NCBI RefSeq assembly: GCF_003096675.1
Contig: NZ_QEKW01000019.1
Coordinates: 1-64,000 of the forward strand
Length of the DNA: 64,000 nucleotides
Direction of reading: 5' to 3'
Source: Actinomycetospora cinnamomea
GTDB taxonomy: Bacteria; Actinomycetota; Actinomycetes; Mycobacteriales; Pseudonocardiaceae
The notes under the pieces are model-generated. The model made no database searches, was not told where the DNA came from, and worked only from the letters and a program-made list of their open reading frames with translations. Shown here in pieces: positions 56,690 through 64,000 of the stretch (position 1 is its first letter; each line of letters starts with the position of its first letter). The position numbers and the translations under genes were made by a program.

Positions 56690-57952
56690 ATGCGCCCGCT
56701 TCAAGGCTCCCTTCGTCGGGCGGCTCTCGCCGCCGCAAGTTGGCAGCTACTTCTTCAGCTGACGGCAAAATCGAGCACCCTGGTCATCACGGCTGTGGCC
56801 GCGCGATCGACCGACACGCTCGCCGAATTCGGTTCGCTGGCCGCGGTCCAGGTCCTCCAGATCGCGTCGCCAGCACTCTCCGATTTCGGCGTGAACAGCA
56901 TTGCGACACGAGCGGTGGCGCAGCGGGAAGGCGCGACAAGGACCATCCTTCGCTCGGCCCTTCGCTGCCGCATTGCGACATTCCCTCTGGTTCTATCCCC
57001 ATGGCTGGTAGCCCTCCTCTTTCTACCGACAAGCCTGCACATCTACGCGGCACTGCTTTTCGTCTCCGCTGTAGCGCAATCTTTCCAACAACCGCTCATA
57101 GCGATATTCCAGGGACGCTTCGACTTCCGGCGGGCCGCGATGGCGCCGACCCTAGCCCGAGCCGCGACTGTAGCGCTATCGCTGACCCTCGCGCTAATCG
57201 GGTCAATCTCGCTTACTGAGGTGCTCGCAGTCACAATCTGCGCCGATCTTGGCGCCCTCGCATATCTACTCCATCGGGCGCTCAGAGTATCGCGTAACGA
57301 GAACCTCCCGGGCCACTCGACGCTCGCGCTACTAATCTCGGCGCTACCACTCGGGATAGGTAGTCTGCTCCAGATCGCGTACAACAAGCTTGACGTGGTC
57401 TGGGTGTCTTTAGCCGCCAACGACTCCGTCGCTGGCCTATACGCACCAGCGAGCAGAATTCAAGACGCCGTGGCAACAGTGTCGAGCATCTTGGCCGCAG
57501 GACTGCTAGCGACTGCGGCGCGCAGAGCGACGGGCTCAAACTCCGCAAAAGCCCTCCTCGGCGCGCTCCATGCCTCAGTCGTTGCAGGATGGGCAATTCT
57601 GGTCCCTCTCGGCCTAACATTCTCACTCTTCAGCGACGAACTGTGCTTCATCGTTCTCGGTCGAGTTGACCAGTCCGCCTCGGTAGCGATTTCGATCATC
57701 GTCTGGGCTGCATTAGCCACGGCAGTATCTACTCCTGCCACGAACATTCTGATAGCCGACGGGCGGGTGAAAATTGCAGTGTGGGCTAACGTGGCGACCG
57801 CCGCTTTCGCGCTGGCCCTAACCGTCTCGCTTATTCCCAAATACGGGGCTGCAGGAGCCGCATGGACAGCGGTAGCGAGAGAAGCATTTCTCGCAGCATT
57901 CAATTACGCAAGCGTCTGTTACCCAAAGCGGAGAGAGCATGACGACGCGTAG
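56690..57952 (+). CDS. Wzx-like polysaccharide flippase
   Basis: About 420 residues with the ATG at 56690; the frame is open from a TTG at 56552, overlapping gmd, and the true start is unsure. About twelve membrane segments in the MATE/MOP pattern: LTAKSSTLVITAVAARSTDTLAEFGSL, QPLIAIFQGRFDFRRAAMAPTL, LGIGSLLQIAYNKLDVVWVSLAA, AGLYAPASRIQDAVA. Flips lipid-linked repeat units. Marked by lower GC and more A/T third positions than upstream genes. Overlaps the polymerase gene by 14 bases. Confidence 0.82.
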   Translation: MRPLQGSLRRAALAAASWQLLLQLTAKSSTLVITAVAARSTDTLAEFGSLAAVQVLQIASPALSDFGVNSIATRAVAQREGATRTILRSALRCRIATFPLVLSPWLVALLFLPTSLHIYAALLFVSAVAQSFQQPLIAIFQGRFDFRRAAMAPTLARAATVALSLTLALIGSISLTEVLAVTICADLGALAYLLHRALRVSRNENLPGHSTLALLISALPLGIGSLLQIAYNKLDVVWVSLAANDSVAGLYAPASRIQDAVATVSSILAAGLLATAARRATGSNSAKALLGALHASVVAGWAILVPLGLTFSLFSDELCFIVLGRVDQSASVAISIIVWAALATAVSTPATNILIADGRVKIAVWANVATAAFALALTVSLIPKYGAAGAAWTAVAREAFLAAFNYASVCYPKRREHDDA

Positions 57953-59501
57953 GGCGGATCGCGCCGTAGCGCTCGCGGCCGTCGTGACGTCTGCCGCACT
58001 ATCGGCCATCACAACTTTCGCCCCAACTACCGCGCTACTCCTTGCGGGCCTGTGTCTCGCGCTGGTCGCTCTCAAGTCTGCTATCGCTGCTGGCTACGGG
58101 TTCCTTTACATCGGGCTGCTCTCACTGCAAACAGATGGCGGGCTAGACGCTCGTAAGGCGGCGTTGCTGGCGGTTGTAGCTATCCTTCTTCTCCATACAC
58201 TTTCGTCGCAGGGAGGGGCGCGAAGCTACAAGTCAACCACGCTCATAGCCCTTGTAGCGGTCACGCTTGGAGGCATGGTGGCGATCGCGTACGCGAGCCC
58301 TCCTCTCACCATTGCTCGCGAGATCGTGCCCTATCTTCTCCTGGCGCTCTCTCCGATCCTCGGCGAGTATGTCGGCAAGTACCAGGTGCGCGAGACATTC
58401 GCGTGGTGTGGGATCGTCTGCGCTGGTATCGCGAGCTCAGCCTTCTTCGCATATCGATGGATTGAGGGTCGTGGACTCGATCAGACCCCAAATGCACAAG
58501 TGAGTATAGGGCTTCCCTCTCCGCTTCTAGCGAGCCTAGCTCTGGCTTGGTGCGCCTCGAGCATCGCCTTCCGGGGAAGGTGGTGGACAATCGTCCCCTC
58601 TGCACTGGTTGTTAGCGGCTTAGCCATTAGCGGGACACGGGCGGCGGTCGTGAGTCTCGTTGCTTTCGTAGTCCCGTTTCTTCTCGCCGGGCTTCGGGGC
58701 GTTCGACGGTTATTCTCTGCGATCCTCTTGGCCGGGGCTTTAGCGGCGGCATTGACGTACTCGCTCATCGATACCTTAAATCTGGACTCGGATGTTCTGT
58801 TCGAGCGATACTCCACACTAGCTTCGCCCGGCCAGTTGTCGTCCGACGATGACAGCATTGCTGATCGGAAAGCGGCTCAGGAGATTGCATGGGGGTACGT
58901 CCGCGAGCGAGCACTCCTCGGGTCGGGCATCGGTCACGAATTTTACGTTGGGCAGCGAATCCCGACCGCACATAGCCAGCGAAGTGCAGATCTGGACACT
59001 CCACTTGAGTTTGTTGCGACCTTCGGCCTTCTTGGATCCGTCCTTTGGCTGATCGCCGCCGGGCGGTACTCAGCAGCACTCTTTCGGACCGCGCCAGATG
59101 ATGACGTTAGGGCGACTGCGCTCGGATTCGGACTGACTGTCGCAGCAACATCCCTCATAGTGAATCCGGCGTCTGACAAGGGCCTCAGCCTCGCCGTTTT
59201 CTGCCTCACCGTCCTTTCCTCGTTCCGCGCGCACGCAAAGGAGAAACGTGATCAGGAGGATTCTCTTCTCCAGCCTCGACGATCCGGGCGACCCCCATTC
59301 GGGCCAAAACACCTACTACATGGCAAAGGAATTCTTGGGATACGGCGCGGAAGTGCTTGGGCCACTCCGCGTACGGGGAACCCGCAGACTGCTAGCGACC
59401 ATACAGTCGCTATCCGCCGGCCGTCCGTCGAGGAACCCCCTATACCTAACCGAGAGCGCGCTCGATCACTACGGCAAAGCCATCGCCTCACGCAGACGTG
59501 A
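57939..59501 (+). CDS. Wzy-like O-antigen/exopolysaccharide polymerase
   Basis: 520-residue reading frame with ATG at 57939 (GGAGAGAG). About eleven membrane segments; ISGTRAAVVSLVAF, the large extracytoplasmic loop with RKAAQEIAWGYVRERALLGSGIGHEF and TAHSQRSADLDTPLEFVATFGLLGSVLW match Wzy/O-antigen ligase-like proteins. The membrane part ends near residue 430 (SLAVFCLTVLSSFRAHAKEK); the last 84 codons run out of frame through the next glycosyltransferase gene and look non-native, so the true end is probably near 59250. Confidence 0.78.
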   Translation: MTTRRADRAVALAAVVTSAALSAITTFAPTTALLLAGLCLALVALKSAIAAGYGFLYIGLLSLQTDGGLDARKAALLAVVAILLLHTLSSQGGARSYKSTTLIALVAVTLGGMVAIAYASPPLTIAREIVPYLLLALSPILGEYVGKYQVRETFAWCGIVCAGIASSAFFAYRWIEGRGLDQTPNAQVSIGLPSPLLASLALAWCASSIAFRGRWWTIVPSALVVSGLAISGTRAAVVSLVAFVVPFLLAGLRGVRRLFSAILLAGALAAALTYSLIDTLNLDSDVLFERYSTLASPGQLSSDDDSIADRKAAQEIAWGYVRERALLGSGIGHEFYVGQRIPTAHSQRSADLDTPLEFVATFGLLGSVLWLIAAGRYSAALFRTAPDDDVRATALGFGLTVAATSLIVNPASDKGLSLAVFCLTVLSSFRAHAKEKRDQEDSLLQPRRSGRPPFGPKHLLHGKGILGIRRGSAWATPRTGNPQTASDHTVAIRRPSVEEPPIPNRERARSLRQSHRLTQT

Positions 59502-60327
59502 CGCACTGGTAGTCGTGAACCAGCCCCTGCTCGCCGCGAGGATCGAACCGCCGTACTTCATCCACACGGACTCGTGTTGCCAGGTGTTGGTCGAGCAAGG
59601 CGGCTACTTGGACGGTCTAAGTGAAAGGGCCCTCAACCGTTACGCAGACGCAGAGCGACGAGCATTTCTGGGCGCAGAAAAGATCTTTGTGACCAGCAAT
59701 TGGGCACGGCAGGGAATTTCCTCTGCCTACGGGGTCGAGGCCACGGTCCTGCCCGTCGGCGCGAACTTGGCCTGCGACGCCGTGGAACAAGTAGAGGTCC
59801 AGCGCTCGAACAAGTGTCTCAATATACTATTCTTCGGTGCGAGCTGGTCGCGGAAGGGCGGCCCTATGGCAGTACAGATCCTCGACCGATTGCGGGAGCG
59901 AACTCAAGCTCACCTCCACATAGTTGGGCCGCGGGACATTGCCGCCTCTGGTCCGCACCTCACCCCTCATGGCCCGCTCGACAAGTCCACGAAGGAAAGC
60001 ATTACACGCTTTGCCAACCTCTGTGGCGCATGCGACATAATGCTACTTCCGACAAGGGCCGACTGTGCGCCTATCGCTCCCGCTGAGGTCGCGGGTTTCG
60101 GCCTCCCAACCATGATTGCTGATGTCGGGGGATGTCGCGACACGGTCCTCGAGGGGGAGTCGGGTTGGGTGATGCCACATGGTGCTACCGCGAACGATTG
60201 GGCTTCCAAGGTGTACGACCTCTGGTCAACTGGAGAGCTGAGGTCAGCTCGGGCGGCGGCTCGACATGCTGCGAATCGGGTCTTCAATTGGAGGCGTTCA
60301 GTGGGCAAGATAGTCGAGGCAGGATAG
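59248..60327 (+). CDS. GT4-family glycosyltransferase
   Basis: 359 residues with GTG at 59248 and a strong AAAGGAGAAAC ribosome site. GT-B fold: RRILFSSLDDPGDPHSGQNTYYMAKEFLGYGAEVLGP N-terminus; donor domain LNILFFGASWSRKGGPMAVQILDRL, DIMLLPTRADCAPIAPAEVAGFGLPTMIADVGG with the Glu motif. Overlaps the polymerase frame by 254 bases, and ends at 60327 sharing one base with the next start. Confidence 0.85.
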   Translation: MIRRILFSSLDDPGDPHSGQNTYYMAKEFLGYGAEVLGPLRVRGTRRLLATIQSLSAGRPSRNPLYLTESALDHYGKAIASRRRDALVVVNQPLLAARIEPPYFIHTDSCCQVLVEQGGYLDGLSERALNRYADAERRAFLGAEKIFVTSNWARQGISSAYGVEATVLPVGANLACDAVEQVEVQRSNKCLNILFFGASWSRKGGPMAVQILDRLRERTQAHLHIVGPRDIAASGPHLTPHGPLDKSTKESITRFANLCGACDIMLLPTRADCAPIAPAEVAGFGLPTMIADVGGCRDTVLEGESGWVMPHGATANDWASKVYDLWSTGELRSARAAARHAANRVFNWRRSVGKIVEAG

Positions 60328-61424
60328 TGGCGGGTCCAATCGTCTACTGGAACAACGTTCCTCCGCCGTACATGATTATACGCTGGTCGGCACTCGCCGA
60401 AGAATTAGGCGAGGACCGCTTCGAGGTGTGGCTGAATCGCACCAAGATGGAGAGCTATGGCTGGGCTAGCAGGAACGGGTTTAACCACCGAGTTCGCGTG
60501 AACCGGACTCTTCGAGTGGGACGGTTCACCCTAACCCTACCGTCGTATGTCCTCGGACGCCGGCCGGCCGCGGTGGTTGCGTTGTACGAGGACTACACGT
60601 TCGTGGTCGGTCTCATCGTACTATTCCTGCGAAAGGTACCCGTCTATCTATGGTGCGAGGCAACAACTGAACGGCACAAGCCGGGACGTCGCGGAAGGCG
60701 CGTCAAGAACCTTGTTCGTCGAGCCCTCTTCGCGCGTGCGACCGGCTTCTTCTCTCCGGGCCCGGACGCAGACAGATATATCGTTAGGAATGGCGGGAAG
60801 CCCGAGCGAACATATCGCCTTCCACATGTCGTGGACCAGAAGCTCGTAGGCCGTGTTCACGATAGATCGAATGCGACAAATAGCGGAGCAAAGGCTTTCG
60901 CGTATGTCGGCCGGCTGATCCCTGGCAAGGGCCTTGAGACGCTCTTGCGAGCCTTCTCGTCTGGCGCCGCGTTCAGCAGCCTACGAATCATTGGTGATGG
61001 GCCTGAACGTGCGGAGCTAGAAGAGTACGCTTCGGAGCTGGGAGTAGCTGACCGAGTTACGTTCGCAGGCTTCCTTCAGCCCGATGCTGTCGGCGTCGCA
61101 TTGGCAAGGATCGATGTACTTGTTGTACCGAGCGAAGCTGAAACGTATGCGCTTGTAGTAGATGAGGCTCTCGCTAGCGGTGCGTACGTTCTTGCCTCGT
61201 CAGGGATATCCGAGATTCGACACCGAATCAGCTCAGAACGGATAGGTAGGGTTTTCGAGGTCGATAACGCGCCCGAGCTTGCTTCGATAATGTCAAAACT
61301 TGAATCTTCTGGCATACCAGGAACGGCTGAGGAGCGGATGAGGGTAGTCCAATGGTGGACTCCTAAGGCCTGGTCCGAGATTCTTCGAGGTACTCTAGAG
61401 GAGAATGGGAGTGTCAGCGAGTGA
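60327..61424 (+). CDS. GT4-family glycosyltransferase
   Basis: 365 residues from the GTG at 60327. VYWNNVPPPYMIIRWSALAEELGEDRFEVWL starts the acceptor domain; FAYVGRLIPGKGLETLLRAFS, LRIIGDGPERAELEEYASELGVADRVTFAGFL and VLVVPSEAETYALVVDEALASGAYVLAS are donor-domain motifs with the E-x7-E signature. Low-GC like its neighbours. Overlaps the next gene by four bases. Confidence 0.88.
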   Translation: MAGPIVYWNNVPPPYMIIRWSALAEELGEDRFEVWLNRTKMESYGWASRNGFNHRVRVNRTLRVGRFTLTLPSYVLGRRPAAVVALYEDYTFVVGLIVLFLRKVPVYLWCEATTERHKPGRRGRRVKNLVRRALFARATGFFSPGPDADRYIVRNGGKPERTYRLPHVVDQKLVGRVHDRSNATNSGAKAFAYVGRLIPGKGLETLLRAFSSGAAFSSLRIIGDGPERAELEEYASELGVADRVTFAGFLQPDAVGVALARIDVLVVPSEAETYALVVDEALASGAYVLASSGISEIRHRISSERIGRVFEVDNAPELASIMSKLESSGIPGTAEERMRVVQWWTPKAWSEILRGTLEENGSVSE

Positions 61425-62551
61425 AGCAGCGGCTGTTTCTGAGGATTCTTTCCTATTACGCTCGCCAACACTCCTTCTCAACTGGTGGCGTAAATCAGAG
61501 CCGTCTTGAGTGGGTCCGTTCCCTCTCGGAGTTCGGTATAGAAACCTGGCTCCTCGACGCAGGACCCGGGAGTTATCGAAGTGATTTGGGCGATAGCGGT
61601 GTGAGCGGTAGGTCAGTCGCCCACACCGGGGCGTCCCGCAACACATACCTGCCTTGGGGGCTTCTCACGTTCCTTCGCTCTGGAGATCTTCTGCTCCTTC
61701 ATGAGGGCTGGACTGCAAGCAACCTTCTAGCGAGCTTCGCCGCACGCTTACGTGGCGTGCCATATGTTGTAATCCCGCACGGCGTCTACCACAATCAGAT
61801 TGTTCAGTTACAGCGTTTGAGGCGAGTTCGCGCGAAGATTGAGAAATGGATCCTCGAGAACGCTATGGCCGTTCATATCTTCTTTGAATCCGAGAAGGAT
61901 GATGTTTCACGCATTGCGCCAGGAGCGCGCATGATTGTAAGCGCCACTGCATACGAAGCTGAACCATCGGCGGTGTGGTCAGGCAGTGGCGGATACGTTG
62001 GCTGGTTCGGGAGAATTGACATTCACCATAAGGGCCTTGACTTGCTACTGAATGCCCTGACGTCGTTGGATCCATCGGTACGTCCAAGGCTTCGACTTCG
62101 TGGGCCAGACCATCTTGGAGATGGGGTGCGCCTTCGCGAGATGATCCTCGAAATGGGCCTGACGGAGTGGGTGCAGTTGGAGGGGCCTTTCAGGGATGTC
62201 TCGGAGAGGGACGAATTTATCGGTGGGGCAAGGGTAATCGTGCACCCTGCGAGATGGGAAGCCTTCGGCCGAACGATTGTCGAAGCGCTGAGCGTAGGTG
62301 CTCCGGTTGCTGTGTCTTCAGCTTGTGCTATCGCGCCGACGCTGAAGGCGCACGATGCAGCGTTCATCTTTGACACCGAAGCTGAATTGGCCGCGGTCCT
62401 GTCTCTTGAGTGCGATATCTCCACCTATGCGCGGAAGGGAAGGGAGTGGTTGGCGCGGGACCTCACGTGGGGAAGGTCCACGTCGCTATGGCTAGAGCAG
62501 CTCGTCGACATCAGCCGGGAGCAAGCGCGGGTTGGGCCTGGTGTGGCATGA
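61421..62551 (+). CDS. GT4-family glycosyltransferase
   Basis: 376 residues. YARQHSFSTGGVNQSRLEWVRSL gives the N-terminal glycine loop; GDLLLLHEGWTASNLLAS and VVIPHGVYHN follow; YVGWFGRIDIHHKGLDLLLNAL and VIVHPARWEAFGRTIVEALSVGAPVAVSS form the donor domain. Likely adds one of the repeat-unit sugars. Overlaps by four bases at both ends. Confidence 0.87.
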   Translation: MKQRLFLRILSYYARQHSFSTGGVNQSRLEWVRSLSEFGIETWLLDAGPGSYRSDLGDSGVSGRSVAHTGASRNTYLPWGLLTFLRSGDLLLLHEGWTASNLLASFAARLRGVPYVVIPHGVYHNQIVQLQRLRRVRAKIEKWILENAMAVHIFFESEKDDVSRIAPGARMIVSATAYEAEPSAVWSGSGGYVGWFGRIDIHHKGLDLLLNALTSLDPSVRPRLRLRGPDHLGDGVRLREMILEMGLTEWVQLEGPFRDVSERDEFIGGARVIVHPARWEAFGRTIVEALSVGAPVAVSSACAIAPTLKAHDAAFIFDTEAELAAVLSLECDISTYARKGREWLARDLTWGRSTSLWLEQLVDISREQARVGPGVA

Positions 62552-63696
62552 GAATCATTCATATTGTACCGCTACTCTCGGATGACGGAAGCTTCGGTGG
62601 TCCCTTCCGAGTTGCCTTGAACCAGGTTCGGGAGCTGAGAGCCCGAGGCCATGAGGCCGAGATAATTACGATGCGACTTGGCCATTCTTCGGCCGCTCGT
62701 TCCTTCGCCCGCGAATCGGTGCGTGCTTTTCGGGGACTGCGTGTCCCTGGGCTCCGCTTTACAGGTTTGATCTCCCTCGAGCTGATCCTCTGGCTACTAA
62801 GGAACCGCTCGGTCGTTGACGTGCTTCACGTGCATGCAAGTAGAGACCTCGTGTCGATGAGCGCGATGGCAGCGTCTCGTTTTCTACCGCGCGCTCGAAT
62901 TATCGTACAGACTCACGGGATGATCCAGCCAAGCGGCCGTATAGGGGTTCGAGTATTTGATTCTGTGTTGACAACCAGGCTGATTGTCCGGAGTCACGTG
63001 GTCTTGACCCTAACCAACGAGGAGCGAGCCGGCCTTCAACGCCTCGAACCGTCGATATGCACGATGAGCATATCGAACGGTCTCCAAGGATCGTTCGAGC
63101 ACGCCGAGGAGCAGCGAGATCATGAGGTCCTCTTCTTGGCGCGGTTGCAAGAGAGGAAACGGCCGGTTCAATTCGTCGAGACGGCGGCCGAGCTGCACCA
63201 TCGGTTCCCCACCTGGAAGTGGACGATTGTAGGACCAGACGATGGGCAGTTGAGCCGTGTGAAGGAAGCCATTGAACAAAAGCTTCTGCAGGACATAGTA
63301 ACGTACGAGGGCAGCTTGGGGTACGCCGAGGTTGAGCGGCGCCTCTCGCGCGCGTCCGTTTACGTGTTGCCGAGTGTCGACGAGCCGTTCCCGATGAGTT
63401 TGCTGGAAGCAATGCAAGCCGGGCTGGCATGCGTCCTTACGAGATCATGCGGCATTGCCGAGACTTTGGAGAAACATCAGGCAGCGCTAGTGGCGGACCC
63501 GAACCTTCCATCGATAGTGCGGAGCGTTGGGCGAATCCTCGAAGACCACGAATTGCGCATGAGCCTGAAGCGCGAAGCTCGAAGGGTGGTCAAGTCTATC
63601 TATTCAATCGAGGCAGTAGTAGACAGATTGCTCGATATCTACGGCGGATCGAACGGTTCGTCGCGCGACTGTATAGCGTCTGAGGAGGCGCCGTGA
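62548..63696 (+). CDS. GT4-family glycosyltransferase
   Basis: 382 residues from the ATG at 62548. IIHIVPLLSDDGSFGGPFRVALNQVRELRARGHEAEIITM; VQTHGMIQPSG; VLFLARLQERKRPVQFVETAAEL; VYVLPSVDEPFPMSLLEAMQAGLACVLTRS. Donor-domain motif E-x7-E is EPFPMSLLEA. Fifth GT4 enzyme of the locus, so with the initiating transferase the repeat unit might contain about five or six sugars. Overlaps by four bases at both ends. Confidence 0.88.
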   Translation: MRIIHIVPLLSDDGSFGGPFRVALNQVRELRARGHEAEIITMRLGHSSAARSFARESVRAFRGLRVPGLRFTGLISLELILWLLRNRSVVDVLHVHASRDLVSMSAMAASRFLPRARIIVQTHGMIQPSGRIGVRVFDSVLTTRLIVRSHVVLTLTNEERAGLQRLEPSICTMSISNGLQGSFEHAEEQRDHEVLFLARLQERKRPVQFVETAAELHHRFPTWKWTIVGPDDGQLSRVKEAIEQKLLQDIVTYEGSLGYAEVERRLSRASVYVLPSVDEPFPMSLLEAMQAGLACVLTRSCGIAETLEKHQAALVADPNLPSIVRSVGRILEDHELRMSLKREARRVVKSIYSIEAVVDRLLDIYGGSNGSSRDCIASEEAP

Positions 63697-64000
63697 CTCT
63701 CTCGGCCATAGTTCGTGTCGTGCGGGAGAGAGCTACTCTGGTAGGTCTGTGCCTGCTTGTCTCGTTCGCACTGACCGCTACTCTGACGTTTCTACAACCT
63801 CGGGAGTACTCGTCCAGAGTTGTGCTCTACGTTTCCTCCGGTCAGGGAAGCGGAGATGCTTCTAGCGCTTACCAAGGTAACCTTCTGTCCGAGCAACGTG
63901 TGAAGTCTTACGAGCAGCTTGTCACGAGCAACCGCGTGATGCAGGAAGTAATCGATACGCTCCGGCTTCGGGTGACCGCTAGCGGTCTAGCCAGCAAGGT
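63693..64000 (+). CDS. Wzz-like chain-length determinant (partial, runs off the window)
   Basis: The first 102 residues from the GTG at 63693. One N-terminal membrane segment (ATLVGLCLLVSFALTATLTFL), then YSSRVVLYVSSGQ and EQRVKSYEQLVTSNRVMQEVID, typical of Wzz/CapA-type co-polymerases that set chain length and, in actinobacteria, are often fused to a tyrosine kinase. The rest is beyond the window. Confidence 0.85.
   Translation, partial: MTLSAIVRVVRERATLVGLCLLVSFALTATLTFLQPREYSSRVVLYVSSGQGSGDASSAYQGNLLSEQRVKSYEQLVTSNRVMQEVIDTLRLRVTASGLASK

Overview
The window comes from a very GC-rich actinobacterium. GTG starts are frequent, third codon positions are mostly G or C, and many promoters put a TANNNT -10 box 6-7 bases before the start codon (leaderless pattern). 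Gene content (SigC-like ECF factor with a zinc anti-sigma protein, CopD-CtaG fusion, DUF5134, DUF3040, SARP-ATPase regulator, class E/F-type sortase) suggests a Pseudonocardiaceae-like organism such as Pseudonocardia or Actinomycetospora; the genus is inference. No rRNA, tRNA, CRISPR array or insertion sequence was seen.

Region 1 (141-6933) is an envelope redox/metal block. It holds a DsbA-like thiol protein, then a leftward operon of ECF sigma factor, membrane anti-sigma factor and CopD-CtaG, and divergently a Cys-rich 78-residue peptide, a His-rich DUF5134 membrane protein and a PepSY membrane protein. Region 2 (7030-26346) is mixed housekeeping and envelope genes: ugd, SRPBCC and DUF1990 proteins, an EEP phosphodiesterase, a polysaccharide-lyase-like protein, a lipoprotein, an acyltransferase-SGNH protein, a C39 peptidase with an apparent frameshift, small paralogous proteins, DinB, a sortase and a Clp-N-like protein with a His-Asp repeat.

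Region 3 (26351-35040) contains the most interesting set: a CDP-alcohol phosphotransferase fused to a sulfatase/LtaS-like domain, a zinc-ADH-like dehydrogenase, a PTPS-fold protein with altered active site, a GT4 glycosyltransferase, a SAM methyltransferase, an LPG-synthase-like membrane protein and a histidine phosphatase. Together they look like a pathway for an unidentified glycosylated pterin- or polyol-phosphate-type product. FmdB, L,D-transpeptidase and DUF3040 genes sit among them.

Region 4 (35124-48060) has a GNAT protein, small membrane proteins, fcl (GDP-L-fucose synthase), and four toxin-antitoxin modules within about 9 kb (VapBC, Doc, HepT-MntA, AbrB-PIN). Between them are a GT2, a TetR regulator, an uncharacterised 630-residue protein, and an HTH-regulator/hydrolase pair with a clear operator. 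A large SARP-ATPase regulator follows at 48087-51428.

Region 5 (51972-64000, running off the end) is an exopolysaccharide locus: polyprenyl glycosylphosphotransferase, GT4, WcaF-like acetyltransferase, gmd, then flippase, polymerase, four GT4 enzymes and a Wzz-like chain-length protein. GC content and codon bias drop sharply just after gmd (about 56560), suggesting that the repeat-unit-specific genes were acquired or exchanged. gmd here plus fcl in region 4 would supply GDP-L-fucose.
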